Positions 43,921 through 53,724 of a DNA stretch of 64,000 nucleotides are shown one piece after another. Under the pieces are notes generated by a model. It was not told where the DNA came from. It was given only the letters and a program-made list of their open reading frames with translations, and did not search any database. Both the position numbers and the translations under genes were made by a program. Source of the DNA: Fidelibacterota bacterium (GTDB lineage Bacteria > Pseudomonadota > Alphaproteobacteria > Rhodospirillales > Rhodospirillaceae); NCBI GenBank assembly GCA_947472795.1, contig CANJBL010000004.1:158634-222633 (forward strand), given 5' to 3'. The number at the start of each line of letters is the position of its first letter. The stretch's first letter is position 1.

Positions 43921-45657
43921 TCACTTATTTGCAGATGGTGTTGATGAATTGAGCGCCGCGCGCACTTCGGTGCCGCCCTTAGCGACCTCCGAGAACGCCG
44001 TGCTCAGCGCAATATCTCTCAGCAAGCTCTTGAACCGGTAGCCTTCACTCGCAAAACGCTGGCTGAGATAAGGCAGCAGCGGTTTGGTTTGGTCAGACAG
44101 TGAGCCGCCCAGACCATAGCTCGCGGTGCGTTCGACAAGGCAGGATGTCAGCTGCGGCGCATCGTACAGAGCCTTGGCAAGGCCGACCGCGTCCTTGAAC
44201 TCATGCCCGTCCAGACTGCCACTCGCGTCAATAGCCTCGCCACGCTCGGTGGTGCGGAAACGCCCTGCCCCGTCGAAGTTCTCCAACGCGAGGCCGATGG
44301 GATCGGTGATCTTATGGCAGCCCGCACACACGGGATTGGTCAGATGCGCGGCCACGCGCTCGCGCTGCGTCTTGATAGTCGACTTGGGATTCTCGACGGC
44401 GGAGAAATCCACATTCGCCGGCGGACGGGGAACGATCTGGCACAAGAGAATTTCACGCAGCGCCTTACCACGGCGCGTCGGCGAGCTGCGGCCCGGGTGA
44501 GAATGCACCGCCAGGAAACTCACCTGCGAGAGCAGACCCACGCGTGGGCTGTCGGCGGGGAATTCGTACGGCGTCCAGCCGGTGCCGGTGGGCACGCCAT
44601 AGACGGGGGCCAGCGCTGTGGACATGAAGGTTTTCCGCGTCGTGAAAAGATCGCGGTAGTCGGCGTTCTGGTTGATGACGTGATCCACCACCGTGCGCAA
44701 TGTCTGCTCGCGCGCGTCCGCCGCGGTTGCGCCCGTGAAGAATGGATAAGTCTCAGGGTCCTTCGAAAGCGTGGCGAAATCATCGAAGCCGAACATGTCG
44801 TCGAAGAACGCACGCACACCAGCCTCGAGACGCGGGCTGGCGAGCATCATATCGACCACGCGCGCGCGCCCTTCAGGTGTCTTCAGTTCGCCGTGCTCGG
44901 CGGCATCCAACAAACGGCTATCTGGGCCCGCGTTCCAGAGGAACAAGCTCAGCCGTGTCGCCAAGGAATAAGCTGCGAGCTGCTGACCACCGGGGGTCTT
45001 CGCGTCGGGCTCGGCGACTTCCGCGATCAACAGCATCTCGGGGCTCATCAGCATGCCCTCGAGCACATATGAGATGCCCGAATAGAAATCCTTGAACCGC
45101 GTTGCGACCTCGCCTGCGTCCTTCACGAGCGGAGCGAGTTGATCCTGCGGCAGCGGGTGGCGATAGAGCAGCCGCCCCACAGAGCCCAAGAACTTGCTGG
45201 CACAGGCGGCATCTGCGGCGGTTTCATCCGCCGGCTGACAAGGGATCAGGAATGTCCGGTGCGTGGGGTTGGTGACTTCCGCCGCCACGAGGGAGGCCGT
45301 GCGTTGATACTGCTCAAGCTGCGCCTCGCTGACACCGGCGCTGGAAGCGCCATTGCCCAGCAGGCCATCGGTGCGCACCAAGGGCGGAAAGCGGGTATCG
45401 AATTTTAGATCGGGCCCAAAGATACCGGCAAGGGTATTGGTGTACTGCTCGGCGCTCATCAGACGCAGACGCTGCGGCGAGGCAAGTCCAGCCGGTTCGG
45501 CGATCTTGTTTGTGGCTGGCGAACTTGTGCTGGACGTGGCGGGCGTATCGGCGCCCTGGCAGCTCACCAACAGCAGAGCGACCGCGCAGGCACTCACGCC
45601 GGCGCGCAGGCTGTGACCAAGTGTTTTGGGAGAAAACTTTTTAACGACCGCTGGCAT
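43921..45657 (-). CDS. C4: DUF1592-type lipoprotein with heme c motif
   Basis: A 578-aa paralogue. The N-terminus has a lipoprotein signal, ACAVALLLVSCQGA, with lipobox LVSC, so this copy is probably anchored in a membrane, whereas the others have ordinary signal peptides. The domains follow: LRLMSAEQYTNTLAGIFG, SVGRLLYRHPL, ATRLSLFLWNAGPD, RVGLLSQVSFLAVHSHPGRSS and VCAGCHKITDPIGLALENFDGAG with CxxCH. First gene of C4. A 502-bp gap separates it from C5, which runs the other way. Confidence 0.9.
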   Translation of the reverse strand: MPAVVKKFSPKTLGHSLRAGVSACAVALLLVSCQGADTPATSSTSSPATNKIAEPAGLASPQRLRLMSAEQYTNTLAGIFGPDLKFDTRFPPLVRTDGLLGNGASSAGVSEAQLEQYQRTASLVAAEVTNPTHRTFLIPCQPADETAADAACASKFLGSVGRLLYRHPLPQDQLAPLVKDAGEVATRFKDFYSGISYVLEGMLMSPEMLLIAEVAEPDAKTPGGQQLAAYSLATRLSLFLWNAGPDSRLLDAAEHGELKTPEGRARVVDMMLASPRLEAGVRAFFDDMFGFDDFATLSKDPETYPFFTGATAADAREQTLRTVVDHVINQNADYRDLFTTRKTFMSTALAPVYGVPTGTGWTPYEFPADSPRVGLLSQVSFLAVHSHPGRSSPTRRGKALREILLCQIVPRPPANVDFSAVENPKSTIKTQRERVAAHLTNPVCAGCHKITDPIGLALENFDGAGRFRTTERGEAIDASGSLDGHEFKDAVGLAKALYDAPQLTSCLVERTASYGLGGSLSDQTKPLLPYLSQRFASEGYRFKSLLRDIALSTAFSEVAKGGTEVRAALNSSTPSANK

Positions 45658-46159
45658 GCGAACCTATTGTCTAACGAGGCATGAGGCGCGGCGCTGGCAA
45701 CTGCTGAGCCAGAATCGCCGCCCTCATCGCGGGCAAGTGTTATGAGGTTTCAATATACGGAATAAATGGCCCCGCTGTTACCAAGGTCAAGGTAATGAGG
45801 TCATATGTGAACGTGATGACATTCTGCAGAAACGAAATTCTATGAAGCAGACATTATTCTCACGCCGCACTGCAACAAGAATGGCGCATTGCTTGCTGCA
45901 TTGCAAACAAGCACATCGCGCCTCTTGGCACGCGGCAGTGCTAAAGGTGATGAGACTGGTGACCGAGACACACCGGCGGACGTGAAAGCTGCGGAAGACA
46001 GCGGTTTGATTGCAAATTCCGACGCGGCCGCACATGTGAAGAAACGAGGCTTCGACTCAGTCGAGCGTTCCATCGGCGACCAGAGTGCTTGTATGCTTAC
46101 GACATCTCAAACGCCTATACGGCTCTGAGACGGGGGCCCGACAGGGGAGGAAGGTCTCA
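45658..46159. other. 502-bp divergent intergenic region between C4 and C5
   Basis: Holds the promoters of C4 (minus) and C5 (plus). It is less GC-rich than the coding DNA around it near 45740-45900. Short open frames occur but lack ribosome-binding sites and recognisable content. Confidence 0.6.
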
Positions 46160-47266
46160 ATGAAACCCAAGCAACACTTTTATTCATTTTCCGCCTATCG
46201 CCGTTCAGCTGTCTCGATGGCTTCGGCAGTGGTCCTATCGCTTCCGTTACTGTGGAGCGCGCCCGCCCAAGCGGAAACGCGCGGATATGTGATCAGTTGG
46301 TTTGCCACAGCCACCAACAATCCCGATTTCGCCACCAATTGCCCTCAGGCGTTCAAGGATCCCGGCAGCCGTTTCGCCACGACCGGAAAACGCCGCGTCG
46401 ATCATGCCTTCGTGAACGGCAAGGAAGTCGCTCCGTATGACTATCCTGACGCACTGGATAAAGACCCGAACGTTGAGACAGTCATTGGCAAGTATGCTTA
46501 TGGCTTCGACCTCGGCGGGCCGGAAGCGACCAAGTTCCAGGACCCGGAAACGCACGAGAAGGTCGATAACCAGTTGTGGCGCGCCGTCGGCTGCACCACG
46601 AACTTCCAGTTCACCCCTCCGACGATGCCCTACATGGAAGGGCAAGCCTGGAACTCAGGTTATGCCGATTCCGCACCCGCGTGGACCATGCAGGTCAGCG
46701 GCGACGACTTGAGCAAAGACGGCCCTGTGACGATTACACTCGACCGTGCGCTGGACCACCTGCAGCGTGACGCACTGTCGGCGATCCGCACGCACGTGAC
46801 ATACGTGCTCGATCCCAGCCCGCGCTCGCATAACGTCCTTCAGGGTGAAATCAAGAACGGCGTGTTGTTGGTCACGTCCGGTGACGTTTGGCTGCAGGGT
46901 TCGTTGCCCTACTACCTTCAGATCGATCTCAAGAATACGCACATGCGCATTCGCAGCGAAACGGGATCGAAACTCGTCGGCTATTGGGGCGGATACACCG
47001 ATTGGCACAAATGGGCGTACATGTTCACGTCCCGTTGCGGCGCCGGATTTGATTGCATTGGCATTTACCGCTCCGTGAAGAAGCTGGCGGACTTTGCCCC
47101 CGATCCCAAGACCGGCGAGAACCAGATGATCTCGATCGCGTGGCGCATGGAAGCCGTACCGGCATTCCTTGCAACACAGGACGGCAAGCTCCTGGCGACC
47201 GCTTCGAGCGATGCACTGGGTGGACGGCTCCACGACACCGTCGCGGCCAATATCCCGGCTCAATAA
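46160..47266 (+). CDS. C5: secreted TRGY-family protein
   Basis: A 368-aa paralogue. The ATG at 46160 follows GGAGGAAGG; the signal peptide ends APAQA and the mature start is ETRGYVISWFATATNNPDF, very close to C1. It keeps VIGKYAYGFDLGG, DNQLWRAVGC, SAPAWTMQVSGDDLSKDGPVT, LDRALDHLQRDA, LKNTHMRI, YWGGYTDWHKWAYMFTSR and DPKTGENQMIS. It is shorter than C1 in the segment before VNGKEV. First gene of C5. Confidence 0.86.
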   Translation: MKPKQHFYSFSAYRRSAVSMASAVVLSLPLLWSAPAQAETRGYVISWFATATNNPDFATNCPQAFKDPGSRFATTGKRRVDHAFVNGKEVAPYDYPDALDKDPNVETVIGKYAYGFDLGGPEATKFQDPETHEKVDNQLWRAVGCTTNFQFTPPTMPYMEGQAWNSGYADSAPAWTMQVSGDDLSKDGPVTITLDRALDHLQRDALSAIRTHVTYVLDPSPRSHNVLQGEIKNGVLLVTSGDVWLQGSLPYYLQIDLKNTHMRIRSETGSKLVGYWGGYTDWHKWAYMFTSRCGAGFDCIGIYRSVKKLADFAPDPKTGENQMISIAWRMEAVPAFLATQDGKLLATASSDALGGRLHDTVAANIPAQ

Positions 47267-47295
47267 AAACACCGCGCTCTAAGCAGAGGATGCAA

Positions 47296-48969
47296 ATGAA
47301 AGTACGTACCAGAGGACACCTCTTGATATCGGTCGCCGGGGTCCTGGGGATTCTGGGCGCGACAACGCTGGCCACAGGCCAGGTGGCACCGGTGAGCCCG
47401 CCGTCCGACACCGATATGGCGACGTCTCTGCGCCTCAGCCCCAGTCAATACAAGCTCGCCATCACCGACGTCTTTGGTGAGTCGATCAGAGTCGACGGCC
47501 GCTTTGAGCCCGAGATGCGCGACCAAGGCATGCTCGCCATTGGCGCCCGCACGGAGAACATGACCGACAGCAGCCTCGAGACCTACGACAACATCGCGCG
47601 CGCGGTGGCGGCCCAGGTTGTCGACGAACGCCATCGTGCAGGCTTTGTCGGCTGCAAGCCGCGCTCGGACGCGGGCCGCGATGATGCCTGTGCCTATGCA
47701 TTCTTTTCGCGCGTGGGCGCTCTTTTGTATCGCCGTCCGCTGACCACGGGCGAGATCGAAGGCCGCGCCTCGGCGGCCGGAGCGGAAGCCGACAAGCTGC
47801 ATAATTTCTATTCTGGTCTTCGCTTGAGCTTGGCCGAGATGATGGTCTCGCCGCAGTTCCTTTTCCGCTACAAGCGCATGGAAGCCGACCCGACCCATCC
47901 CGGCCAACAGCGCATGAATGCCTATGACAAGGCTTCAACGCTGAGCTTCTTCCTTTGGAATTCGACGCCCGATCCGGAACTAACGCGGGCTGCCGCCAGC
48001 GGCGAATTGAACACCAATGATGGTTTGAAGCGCCAGGTTGACCGCATGGTGGACTCCGCGCGCGTTGCCTCGGGCGTGCGGGCCTTCTTCGCCGATATGT
48101 TGGTGTTCTCGGATTTCGACGCTGTCTCGAAGGACCCTAATTTCTTTCCGCGATACACCCTGAGCATCAAGGACCAGGCGCAGGAACAAACGCTGCGTAC
48201 GATCATCGATCACGTCGTCGGGCGCCACGGCGACTACCGCGATCTTTTCACCACGCCGAATACATTCCTGACGAAGGACCTGGCTTCCCTCTATGCCGTA
48301 CCGTTCATCGACGCGACCGCGAACGGACAGCAGCAACGCTGGCTACCGCACACCTATCCGGCGGACGATCCGCGCGGCGGCATTCTCTCCCAGGCGAGCT
48401 TCACGACCCTGTGGTCGCCGTCCGGGCGTACATCACCGACGGTACGCGGCAAGGCCTTGCGCCAGAACATCCTCTGCCAGCGCGTGCCGGCCCCGCCGGG
48501 TAACGTCGATTTCAAATTCGTCGAAGACATCTCGAACCCGAAGTACAAGACCACGCGCGACCGCCTGACGGCGCACCGCTCGGAAGCCATGTGTGCCGGC
48601 TGCCACAAGATCACCGATCCATTGGGCCTGGCCCTCGAGAACTTTGACTCGGCGGGTGGTTTCCGCTCGACCGAAAACGGCGTTCGCATCGATGCCAGCG
48701 GCGAAACCAACGGCACCATGTTTGACGGCCCCCTTGGCCTCGCCAAGGTCGTGCACGACGACCCGGCTGCGACCGCTTGCGTCGCCGAACGCATGTTCGC
48801 TTTCGAGACCGGCTATCTGCCGCCCAAAACCGAGAGTGGATGGAAGCAGATCGAGAGCAAATTCGCCGCTAGCCGCTATGACGTGCTGGAACTGATGCGT
48901 CAGATCGCGCTCAGCGACTTGTCGTACCGCTCGCCGAACACCAAGCCGGCCCCAGCCCGCAATCAATAG
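47296..48969 (+). CDS. C5: DUF1592-type exported protein with heme c motif
   Basis: A 557-aa paralogue. The ATG at 47296 has AGAGG 6 bases upstream (an ATG two codons earlier is possible) and gives a signal peptide, MKVRTRGHLLISVAGVLGIL. It has LRLSPSQYKLAITDVFG, RVGALLYRRPL, ASTLSFFLWNSTPDPE, RGGILSQASFTTLWSPSGR and MCAGCHKITDPLGLALENFD. It lies 29 bp after the TRGY gene and 21 bp before the DUF1552 gene. Confidence 0.9.
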   Translation: MKVRTRGHLLISVAGVLGILGATTLATGQVAPVSPPSDTDMATSLRLSPSQYKLAITDVFGESIRVDGRFEPEMRDQGMLAIGARTENMTDSSLETYDNIARAVAAQVVDERHRAGFVGCKPRSDAGRDDACAYAFFSRVGALLYRRPLTTGEIEGRASAAGAEADKLHNFYSGLRLSLAEMMVSPQFLFRYKRMEADPTHPGQQRMNAYDKASTLSFFLWNSTPDPELTRAAASGELNTNDGLKRQVDRMVDSARVASGVRAFFADMLVFSDFDAVSKDPNFFPRYTLSIKDQAQEQTLRTIIDHVVGRHGDYRDLFTTPNTFLTKDLASLYAVPFIDATANGQQQRWLPHTYPADDPRGGILSQASFTTLWSPSGRTSPTVRGKALRQNILCQRVPAPPGNVDFKFVEDISNPKYKTTRDRLTAHRSEAMCAGCHKITDPLGLALENFDSAGGFRSTENGVRIDASGETNGTMFDGPLGLAKVVHDDPAATACVAERMFAFETGYLPPKTESGWKQIESKFAASRYDVLELMRQIALSDLSYRSPNTKPAPARNQ

Positions 48970-48990
48970 TTCTTTAACAGGACACTCGCT

Positions 48991-50331
48991 ATGAATTCGA
49001 AGATCAAGACACTCACGCGCAGGCGCCTTCTTCGCGGCGCGGTCGCGGGCGGAGCCGTCACGGTCGGGTTGCCGATCCTGGATTGCGTTCTCAATAACAA
49101 AGGCACGGCCTTCGCCGATGGCGCTCCGCTTCCGCAGCGGTTTGCCGCTTGGTTCTGGCCGTTGGGCGTCGGAGAAGAAGACTGGCGCCCCGCTGGAACC
49201 GGCAAGGAGTTTGAATGGCCCTGGCGCTTCGGCCCGATCAAATCCTTCCGCGAGCGGACCAATCTTTACAGCGGCAGTCAGGTCAATCTCGACGGCTCGG
49301 CCAATCAAACCCATTTCACCGGCGTGCAGGGGTACTACACCGGCGCGGTGACATCGTCCGGCGACTATTTCAACAGCACCGACATCATCATCGCGAACAC
49401 CATTGGGGCGCGTAACCGCTTCCGCTCGCTTTCGGTGGCCTGTGACGGCGATGCCAAATCCTCATGGACCGCATCCGCGGGCGGTAAGATTCCCGACGAG
49501 GTCTCGCCGGTGGCTCTGTACAAGCGCATTTTTGGCGCGGAGTTCACCGACCCGAACGCGGCGACGTTCGTGCCGGACGCGGAGACGATGTCGCGGCGCA
49601 GCGTGTTGTCGGGGGTCACCGATGAGCGCGCTGCCCTGGAGAAATCGTTGGGCGCGGCTGACCGCCAGAAGCTCGACTATTACTTCACGTCGTTGCGCGC
49701 GCTGGAACAAAAGCTCGATATCCAGTTGCAGAAGCCCGCCCCGCTGCAAGCCTGCGTCAAACCCAAAGAGAATGATGACGACGGCCATGCTGTAGGCCTC
49801 ATCTCGGATGCCATGACGCGGCATGATCTTTTCTGCGACCTCTTCGCCATGGCTTTGGCGTGCGACCAGACCCGCGTTGTCAGCATCGATATCACGCAAG
49901 GCATGACGGGCTTGCGGCGCGACGGCGATCCGACCTCGCATCACAGCTATACGCACGAGGAGCAGATCGATCCGGCACTCGGCTATCAGGCCAAAGTCGC
50001 GTGGTTCCAGCAGCAATACATGCAGGGCCTTTACAACTATGCCACCAAGCTGGACGCGATCAAGGAAGGCGATGGCAGCCTGCTCGATCACATGATCCTT
50101 TTCGCCCACACCTGCCACGGCTCACCGCGTCTGCACTCTCTGCGGAATTATCCGTTCGCCACCATCGGTAACGGCGGCGGACGTATCAAAACCGGCATGC
50201 ATGTCGCTACACCCGGCGACGCGGCGACCCGCATCACCCTCACCATGCAGTTGGCGATGGGCGTGCCGGTCAGCACCTGGGGCACCGGCTCTAATCGTGT
50301 CACCACTCCTATCAGCGGGGTCTTGGTATGA
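48991..50331 (+). CDS. C5: DUF1552 protein, Tat-exported
   Basis: A 446-aa paralogue with Tat-like TRRRLLRGAVAGGAVTVGLP. It has FAAWFWPLGVGEEDW, HFTGVQGYYTG, TSHHSYTHEEQID (closest of the six to the HxxSHH family motif) and, where other copies have TDHGAPRLHS, HTCHGSPRLHS, so the Asp of that block is replaced. AGGACA lies upstream of the ATG. The stop overlaps the start of the repeat-protein gene by 4 bases (ATGA). Confidence 0.9.
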   Translation: MNSKIKTLTRRRLLRGAVAGGAVTVGLPILDCVLNNKGTAFADGAPLPQRFAAWFWPLGVGEEDWRPAGTGKEFEWPWRFGPIKSFRERTNLYSGSQVNLDGSANQTHFTGVQGYYTGAVTSSGDYFNSTDIIIANTIGARNRFRSLSVACDGDAKSSWTASAGGKIPDEVSPVALYKRIFGAEFTDPNAATFVPDAETMSRRSVLSGVTDERAALEKSLGAADRQKLDYYFTSLRALEQKLDIQLQKPAPLQACVKPKENDDDGHAVGLISDAMTRHDLFCDLFAMALACDQTRVVSIDITQGMTGLRRDGDPTSHHSYTHEEQIDPALGYQAKVAWFQQQYMQGLYNYATKLDAIKEGDGSLLDHMILFAHTCHGSPRLHSLRNYPFATIGNGGGRIKTGMHVATPGDAATRITLTMQLAMGVPVSTWGTGSNRVTTPISGVLV

Positions 50332-51869
50332 ATACGCGTCAATGGATGCAGCGCGCGGGCGCTGCTGGAGTTTTGCTTGCTTCAACGGTGGGAGCGGGCT
50401 CGGCTTGGGCTTACACCGCGCCCACCACGACACCGCCGGGAATCACGCTGGTCGATGTGTCGAAGCTCATGGATGCCGGCACCCCGCAATACCTCTGGCG
50501 CCGCATTGGCGATGCTGAAGGCAAACCGCTTTACACGTCCGATGCCGACCAGCCGGGAAAATCGAACTGCGCGGGCGAATGCGCCAAGGAATTTATGCCC
50601 TTCGCTGCCCCATCGGGTGCGAAGGCCTCCGGCGACTGGTCGGTCATCGCGCGCGCCGACGGCGTGAAACAGTGGGCTTATCAAGGCAAGCCCTTGTACC
50701 GCTATTCAGGCGAGGACCCGCGCGGCGAGCCGCAAGGGGCGCGCTTCCAGCTGAAGGAAGATCCGGCGTGGCATGACCCCGCCAGCAAGACCTATTCACC
50801 CAAGACCGGTTGGCGCCGGGCTGCTTTTACGCCAGAGCAAACCCTTCAGATGCCCGCGAGTGTCGAGCTTGCGGCTGTGGCGACGGCCGGCGGTGTAGCG
50901 TTCATCAATCCCACCACGCGCATGACCATCTATGCGGCATCTGCGTCCCGTAAATTGCCGCGCGAATGGCAACCGGTGCGCGCGGCGACCCTGGCGATCC
51001 CCATCGGCGGATTCACCATCGTCACACGCAAGGACGATACCACGCGCCAGTGGGCTTATCAGGGCGAGGCTCTTTATACCTATGCCGGCGACAATGCGCC
51101 CGGCGAAGCCAACGGCCTGGCGGCCGGCAACAAGGATATTCACGCCGCGCTTGCCTATCGCGACTTCACGCCACCCGGTGTGACGTTTGCCCAGTATCAG
51201 GGCCGCGGCACCTTGATGACGACGGCGAAAGGACAGACCCTTTACACCGTGACGCGTTTCCATGCGACGTACGGCGGCCTTGAAGCAATCGGCGGCTATA
51301 CCATTTCGTATAACGAGGTGAAGGCCCAAGGCAGCGTTGGCTGCGAAGGCGATTGCGTCGAAACGTGGACCCCGGTCCTCGCGGCAGCGAACGCGCAAGC
51401 GTCGGGCTTCTGGGAACTGGTCACGCGCGCCAACGGCTCCAAGCAATGGGCCTACAAGGGCAGCCCGGTCTACAGCTATATCGGCGATAAAAAGCCTGGC
51501 GAGGTCGAAGGCACCAACCGCTACGTCATTGCTTACGGCGGGCCCGATGGAAAAATGACCTATGCCGATGCGGGTGGTGATCCAAAAAGCCCGCCGCACA
51601 AACTCGGCAACCTCAACATGGCTGATGCCATCGGTATGAAACCCGGCGAGACACCGCTTTACGTCGCCGGACAAGGGTATATCGCGACACGCGCCGAAGG
51701 TGGTCGCAACAGCGTCGGCGCTCCTCCTCCGGAGGACGCAGCAAAAACCGGCGGCAAACCGGCACCCGTCGTGGACGCCGGAAACGGCACCGGGGGAACT
51801 GAACGTCTGCCCGATCACGGCGCAGGGTTCTACTGGCATACCGTTCAGCTCTTCGGGATCGTCAACTAA
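50328..51869 (+). CDS. C5: secreted Y-x4-D repeat protein, long form
   Basis: A 513-aa member, the longest of the six. The signal peptide ends SAWA. Four repeats are present (for example KPLYTSDADQPGKSNCAGECAKEF and CEGDCVETWTPVLAAANA). A C-terminal extension follows the last repeat, rich in Pro, Gly and Ala (GAPPPEDAAKTGGKPAPVV), and then the shared tail DHGAGFYWHTVQLF-GIVN, slightly lengthened. The start overlaps the DUF1552 stop by 4 bases, indicating translational coupling. Confidence 0.87.
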   Translation: MNTRQWMQRAGAAGVLLASTVGAGSAWAYTAPTTTPPGITLVDVSKLMDAGTPQYLWRRIGDAEGKPLYTSDADQPGKSNCAGECAKEFMPFAAPSGAKASGDWSVIARADGVKQWAYQGKPLYRYSGEDPRGEPQGARFQLKEDPAWHDPASKTYSPKTGWRRAAFTPEQTLQMPASVELAAVATAGGVAFINPTTRMTIYAASASRKLPREWQPVRAATLAIPIGGFTIVTRKDDTTRQWAYQGEALYTYAGDNAPGEANGLAAGNKDIHAALAYRDFTPPGVTFAQYQGRGTLMTTAKGQTLYTVTRFHATYGGLEAIGGYTISYNEVKAQGSVGCEGDCVETWTPVLAAANAQASGFWELVTRANGSKQWAYKGSPVYSYIGDKKPGEVEGTNRYVIAYGGPDGKMTYADAGGDPKSPPHKLGNLNMADAIGMKPGETPLYVAGQGYIATRAEGGRNSVGAPPPEDAAKTGGKPAPVVDAGNGTGGTERLPDHGAGFYWHTVQLFGIVN

Positions 51870-51915
51870 AGACCGAGAACGAGCACGACTTAACTGAGTA
51901 TGGGGGGACAGACAG

Positions 51916-52983
51916 ATGAAGCGTTCACGCTGGATTTTCGCTGCCTTGCTGACCACTGCGCTGTCCTTCCCGATGGCGGGAGTGCGTGCGCAGGAAAAGG
52001 GCGGATCTGACGACTTCGGGCCTTATGAGCCGGTAGCGAACTGGTTCAAACCGCTGAAGGAAGGATATCTCGAACGCGGCGCTTCGGTTTTTGCGGAATC
52101 ACCGGATCGCATCTTCTTCACGTCTGACGTCGAATTTCGCCCGCAGCGCGGCATCGGCGGCGCCGGTCCCGCAGCGGCCGACCATCTCTCACCCGATCAC
52201 CACTTCATCATGGTGCTCGATTCCAACGGCAAAGTGATCGAGGACTGGTCGCAGTGGGACAGCCTGTTCAAGATGCCGCACCGCGTGGCCATTAGCCCGT
52301 ATGATAAGGACAAGAGCGTCTGGGTGATCGAGCGTGAGCTTCATCAGATCTTCAAGTTCAGCCACGACGGCAAGAAACTGCTCATGACCCTGGGCGAGAA
52401 AGGTGTCAAAGCGAGCGATAAAAAACACTTCGGACGCCCTGCCGATATCGCCTTTGCGCCCGATGGCTCGTTCTACATCGCCGACGGTTACGACAACACC
52501 CGCATCGTGAAGTTCGATAAGAGTGGTAAGTATCAGTTGGAATGGGGCACCGAGGGCACGGCTCCCGGCCAGTTCAAAGTGCAGGTGCACGATGTCGCCG
52601 TCGATGCTCAGGGGCGTGTCTTCGTGGCCGACCGCGGCAACGACCGTATCCAGATCTTCGATGCCAACGGCAAGTTCATCGAGATGTGGCAGAACATCAA
52701 GAAGCCCAGCTACATCCATATTACGAAAGATGGCTTTGTCTGGGTCGTCTCAGGCGCGGGCAACCGCCTCCTGAAATACGACATGAATGGCAAATTGCTG
52801 ACCACCTGGGGGATGTACGGCGTGGAAAAGGGTCAATTCGACGATCCGCATGATCTCAGCGTCGATAGCGCGGGCAACCTATATGTCGCAATCTTTTCCA
52901 CGCAGAAGGTGGGCGTCGAGAAATTCGTACCGAAAGCCAATGCCGACCGCAGCCGTGTGGTGGGTGTCGGATTCAATCGGTAA
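51916..52983 (+). CDS. Secreted NHL-repeat beta-propeller protein 1
   Basis: A 355-aa exported six-bladed propeller. A Sec signal ends GVRA. NHL-type blades read FGRPADIAFAPDGSFYIADGYDNTRIVKFD, VQVHDVAVDAQGRVFVADRGNDRIQIFD and FDDPHDLSVDSAGNLYVA. The fold resembles peptidylglycine alpha-amidating lyase and other NHL proteins; catalytic residues cannot be confirmed by eye. It starts 46 bp after the C5 operon on the same strand, so it is likely a fifth gene of that operon. It may serve as a binding or lactonase-type partner. Confidence 0.85.
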   Translation: MKRSRWIFAALLTTALSFPMAGVRAQEKGGSDDFGPYEPVANWFKPLKEGYLERGASVFAESPDRIFFTSDVEFRPQRGIGGAGPAAADHLSPDHHFIMVLDSNGKVIEDWSQWDSLFKMPHRVAISPYDKDKSVWVIERELHQIFKFSHDGKKLLMTLGEKGVKASDKKHFGRPADIAFAPDGSFYIADGYDNTRIVKFDKSGKYQLEWGTEGTAPGQFKVQVHDVAVDAQGRVFVADRGNDRIQIFDANGKFIEMWQNIKKPSYIHITKDGFVWVVSGAGNRLLKYDMNGKLLTTWGMYGVEKGQFDDPHDLSVDSAGNLYVAIFSTQKVGVEKFVPKANADRSRVVGVGFNR

Positions 52984-52995
52984 AGCCCGGAGGCT

Positions 52996-53724
52996 CTAAG
53001 AAAATATCGCGGCGATATCCGCCGGCGTTAGCGGACGATACTCCCCTGCGCTAAGGTCGTTTGGAAGCGAAAGCCCGCCAACGCGCTCCCGGTGCAGGGC
53101 CTCCACATGGTTTCCCACCGCTGCAAACATGCGCCGGACTTGATGATACCGGCCTTCGGTCACGCTTACCCGCGCCGACAGCGGTGATAGAACTTCCAGT
53201 GCCGCCGGCGCCAGGGGCCTTGTCTCGCCTTCCAGCATCAGCGTGCCTGCGGCGAACAGAGCGCCCTCGTCACCTCTTAGGGGCCGCGCGAGCGTGGCGA
53301 CATAGTGTTTGGCGATGTGCTGCTTGGGCGAGATGATCTTATGAAGCAGCGCGCCATCATCCGTCAGCAGCAGGAGGCCGGAACTTTCCTTGTCCAACCG
53401 ACCCACAGTGGATAGTGCCGGCTCGCGCCGGCGCCAACGCGGGGGGAATACATCATAGACCAGCGGTCCGGCTTCCTTGTGAGAACAGGTCATACCGAGC
53501 GGCTTGTGCAGCATCAGCACCAGACCCGGCAAGGGGTCCAGCGGTTCCTCATCAACGCTGAGACGCTGCGACATGTCAGGTGTCAGTGATATCCGCTTGC
53601 TCGCATCCGTGGTTGTCACGCCGTCGAGAAGCACGCCGCCGCGCCGCGCGAGTTCCTGCACCTCGCTGCGTGAGCCATAGCCCAGGTTGGCAAGTAGTCG
53701 ATCGAGCCTGATTGATCCGCTCAC
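52996..53724 (-). CDS. rsuA: 16S rRNA pseudouridine synthase, RsuA family
   Basis: A 242-aa RNA-modifying enzyme. An S4 domain (RLDRLLANLGYGSRSEVQELARRGGVLLDG) precedes the catalytic domain with the pseudouridine synthase motif GRLDKESSGLLLLTDDG (catalytic Asp) and the KHYVATL and GRYHQVRRMFAAVGNHVEALHR blocks, which place it in the RsuA/RluB/E/F group. The start is a GTG overlapping the preceding stop by 4 bases (GTGA). It is convergent with the NHL gene, 12 bp apart. Expected target is U516 of 16S rRNA; the RluE/RluF branches are alternatives. Confidence 0.85.
   Translation of the reverse strand: MSGSIRLDRLLANLGYGSRSEVQELARRGGVLLDGVTTTDASKRISLTPDMSQRLSVDEEPLDPLPGLVLMLHKPLGMTCSHKEAGPLVYDVFPPRWRRREPALSTVGRLDKESSGLLLLTDDGALLHKIISPKQHIAKHYVATLARPLRGDEGALFAAGTLMLEGETRPLAPAALEVLSPLSARVSVTEGRYHQVRRMFAAVGNHVEALHRERVGGLSLPNDLSAGEYRPLTPADIAAIFS

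Noticed and set aside
45889..46128. A 79-codon frame in the C4-C5 gap
   Set aside because: No ribosome-binding site and no recognisable sequence; the region is better explained as promoter DNA.
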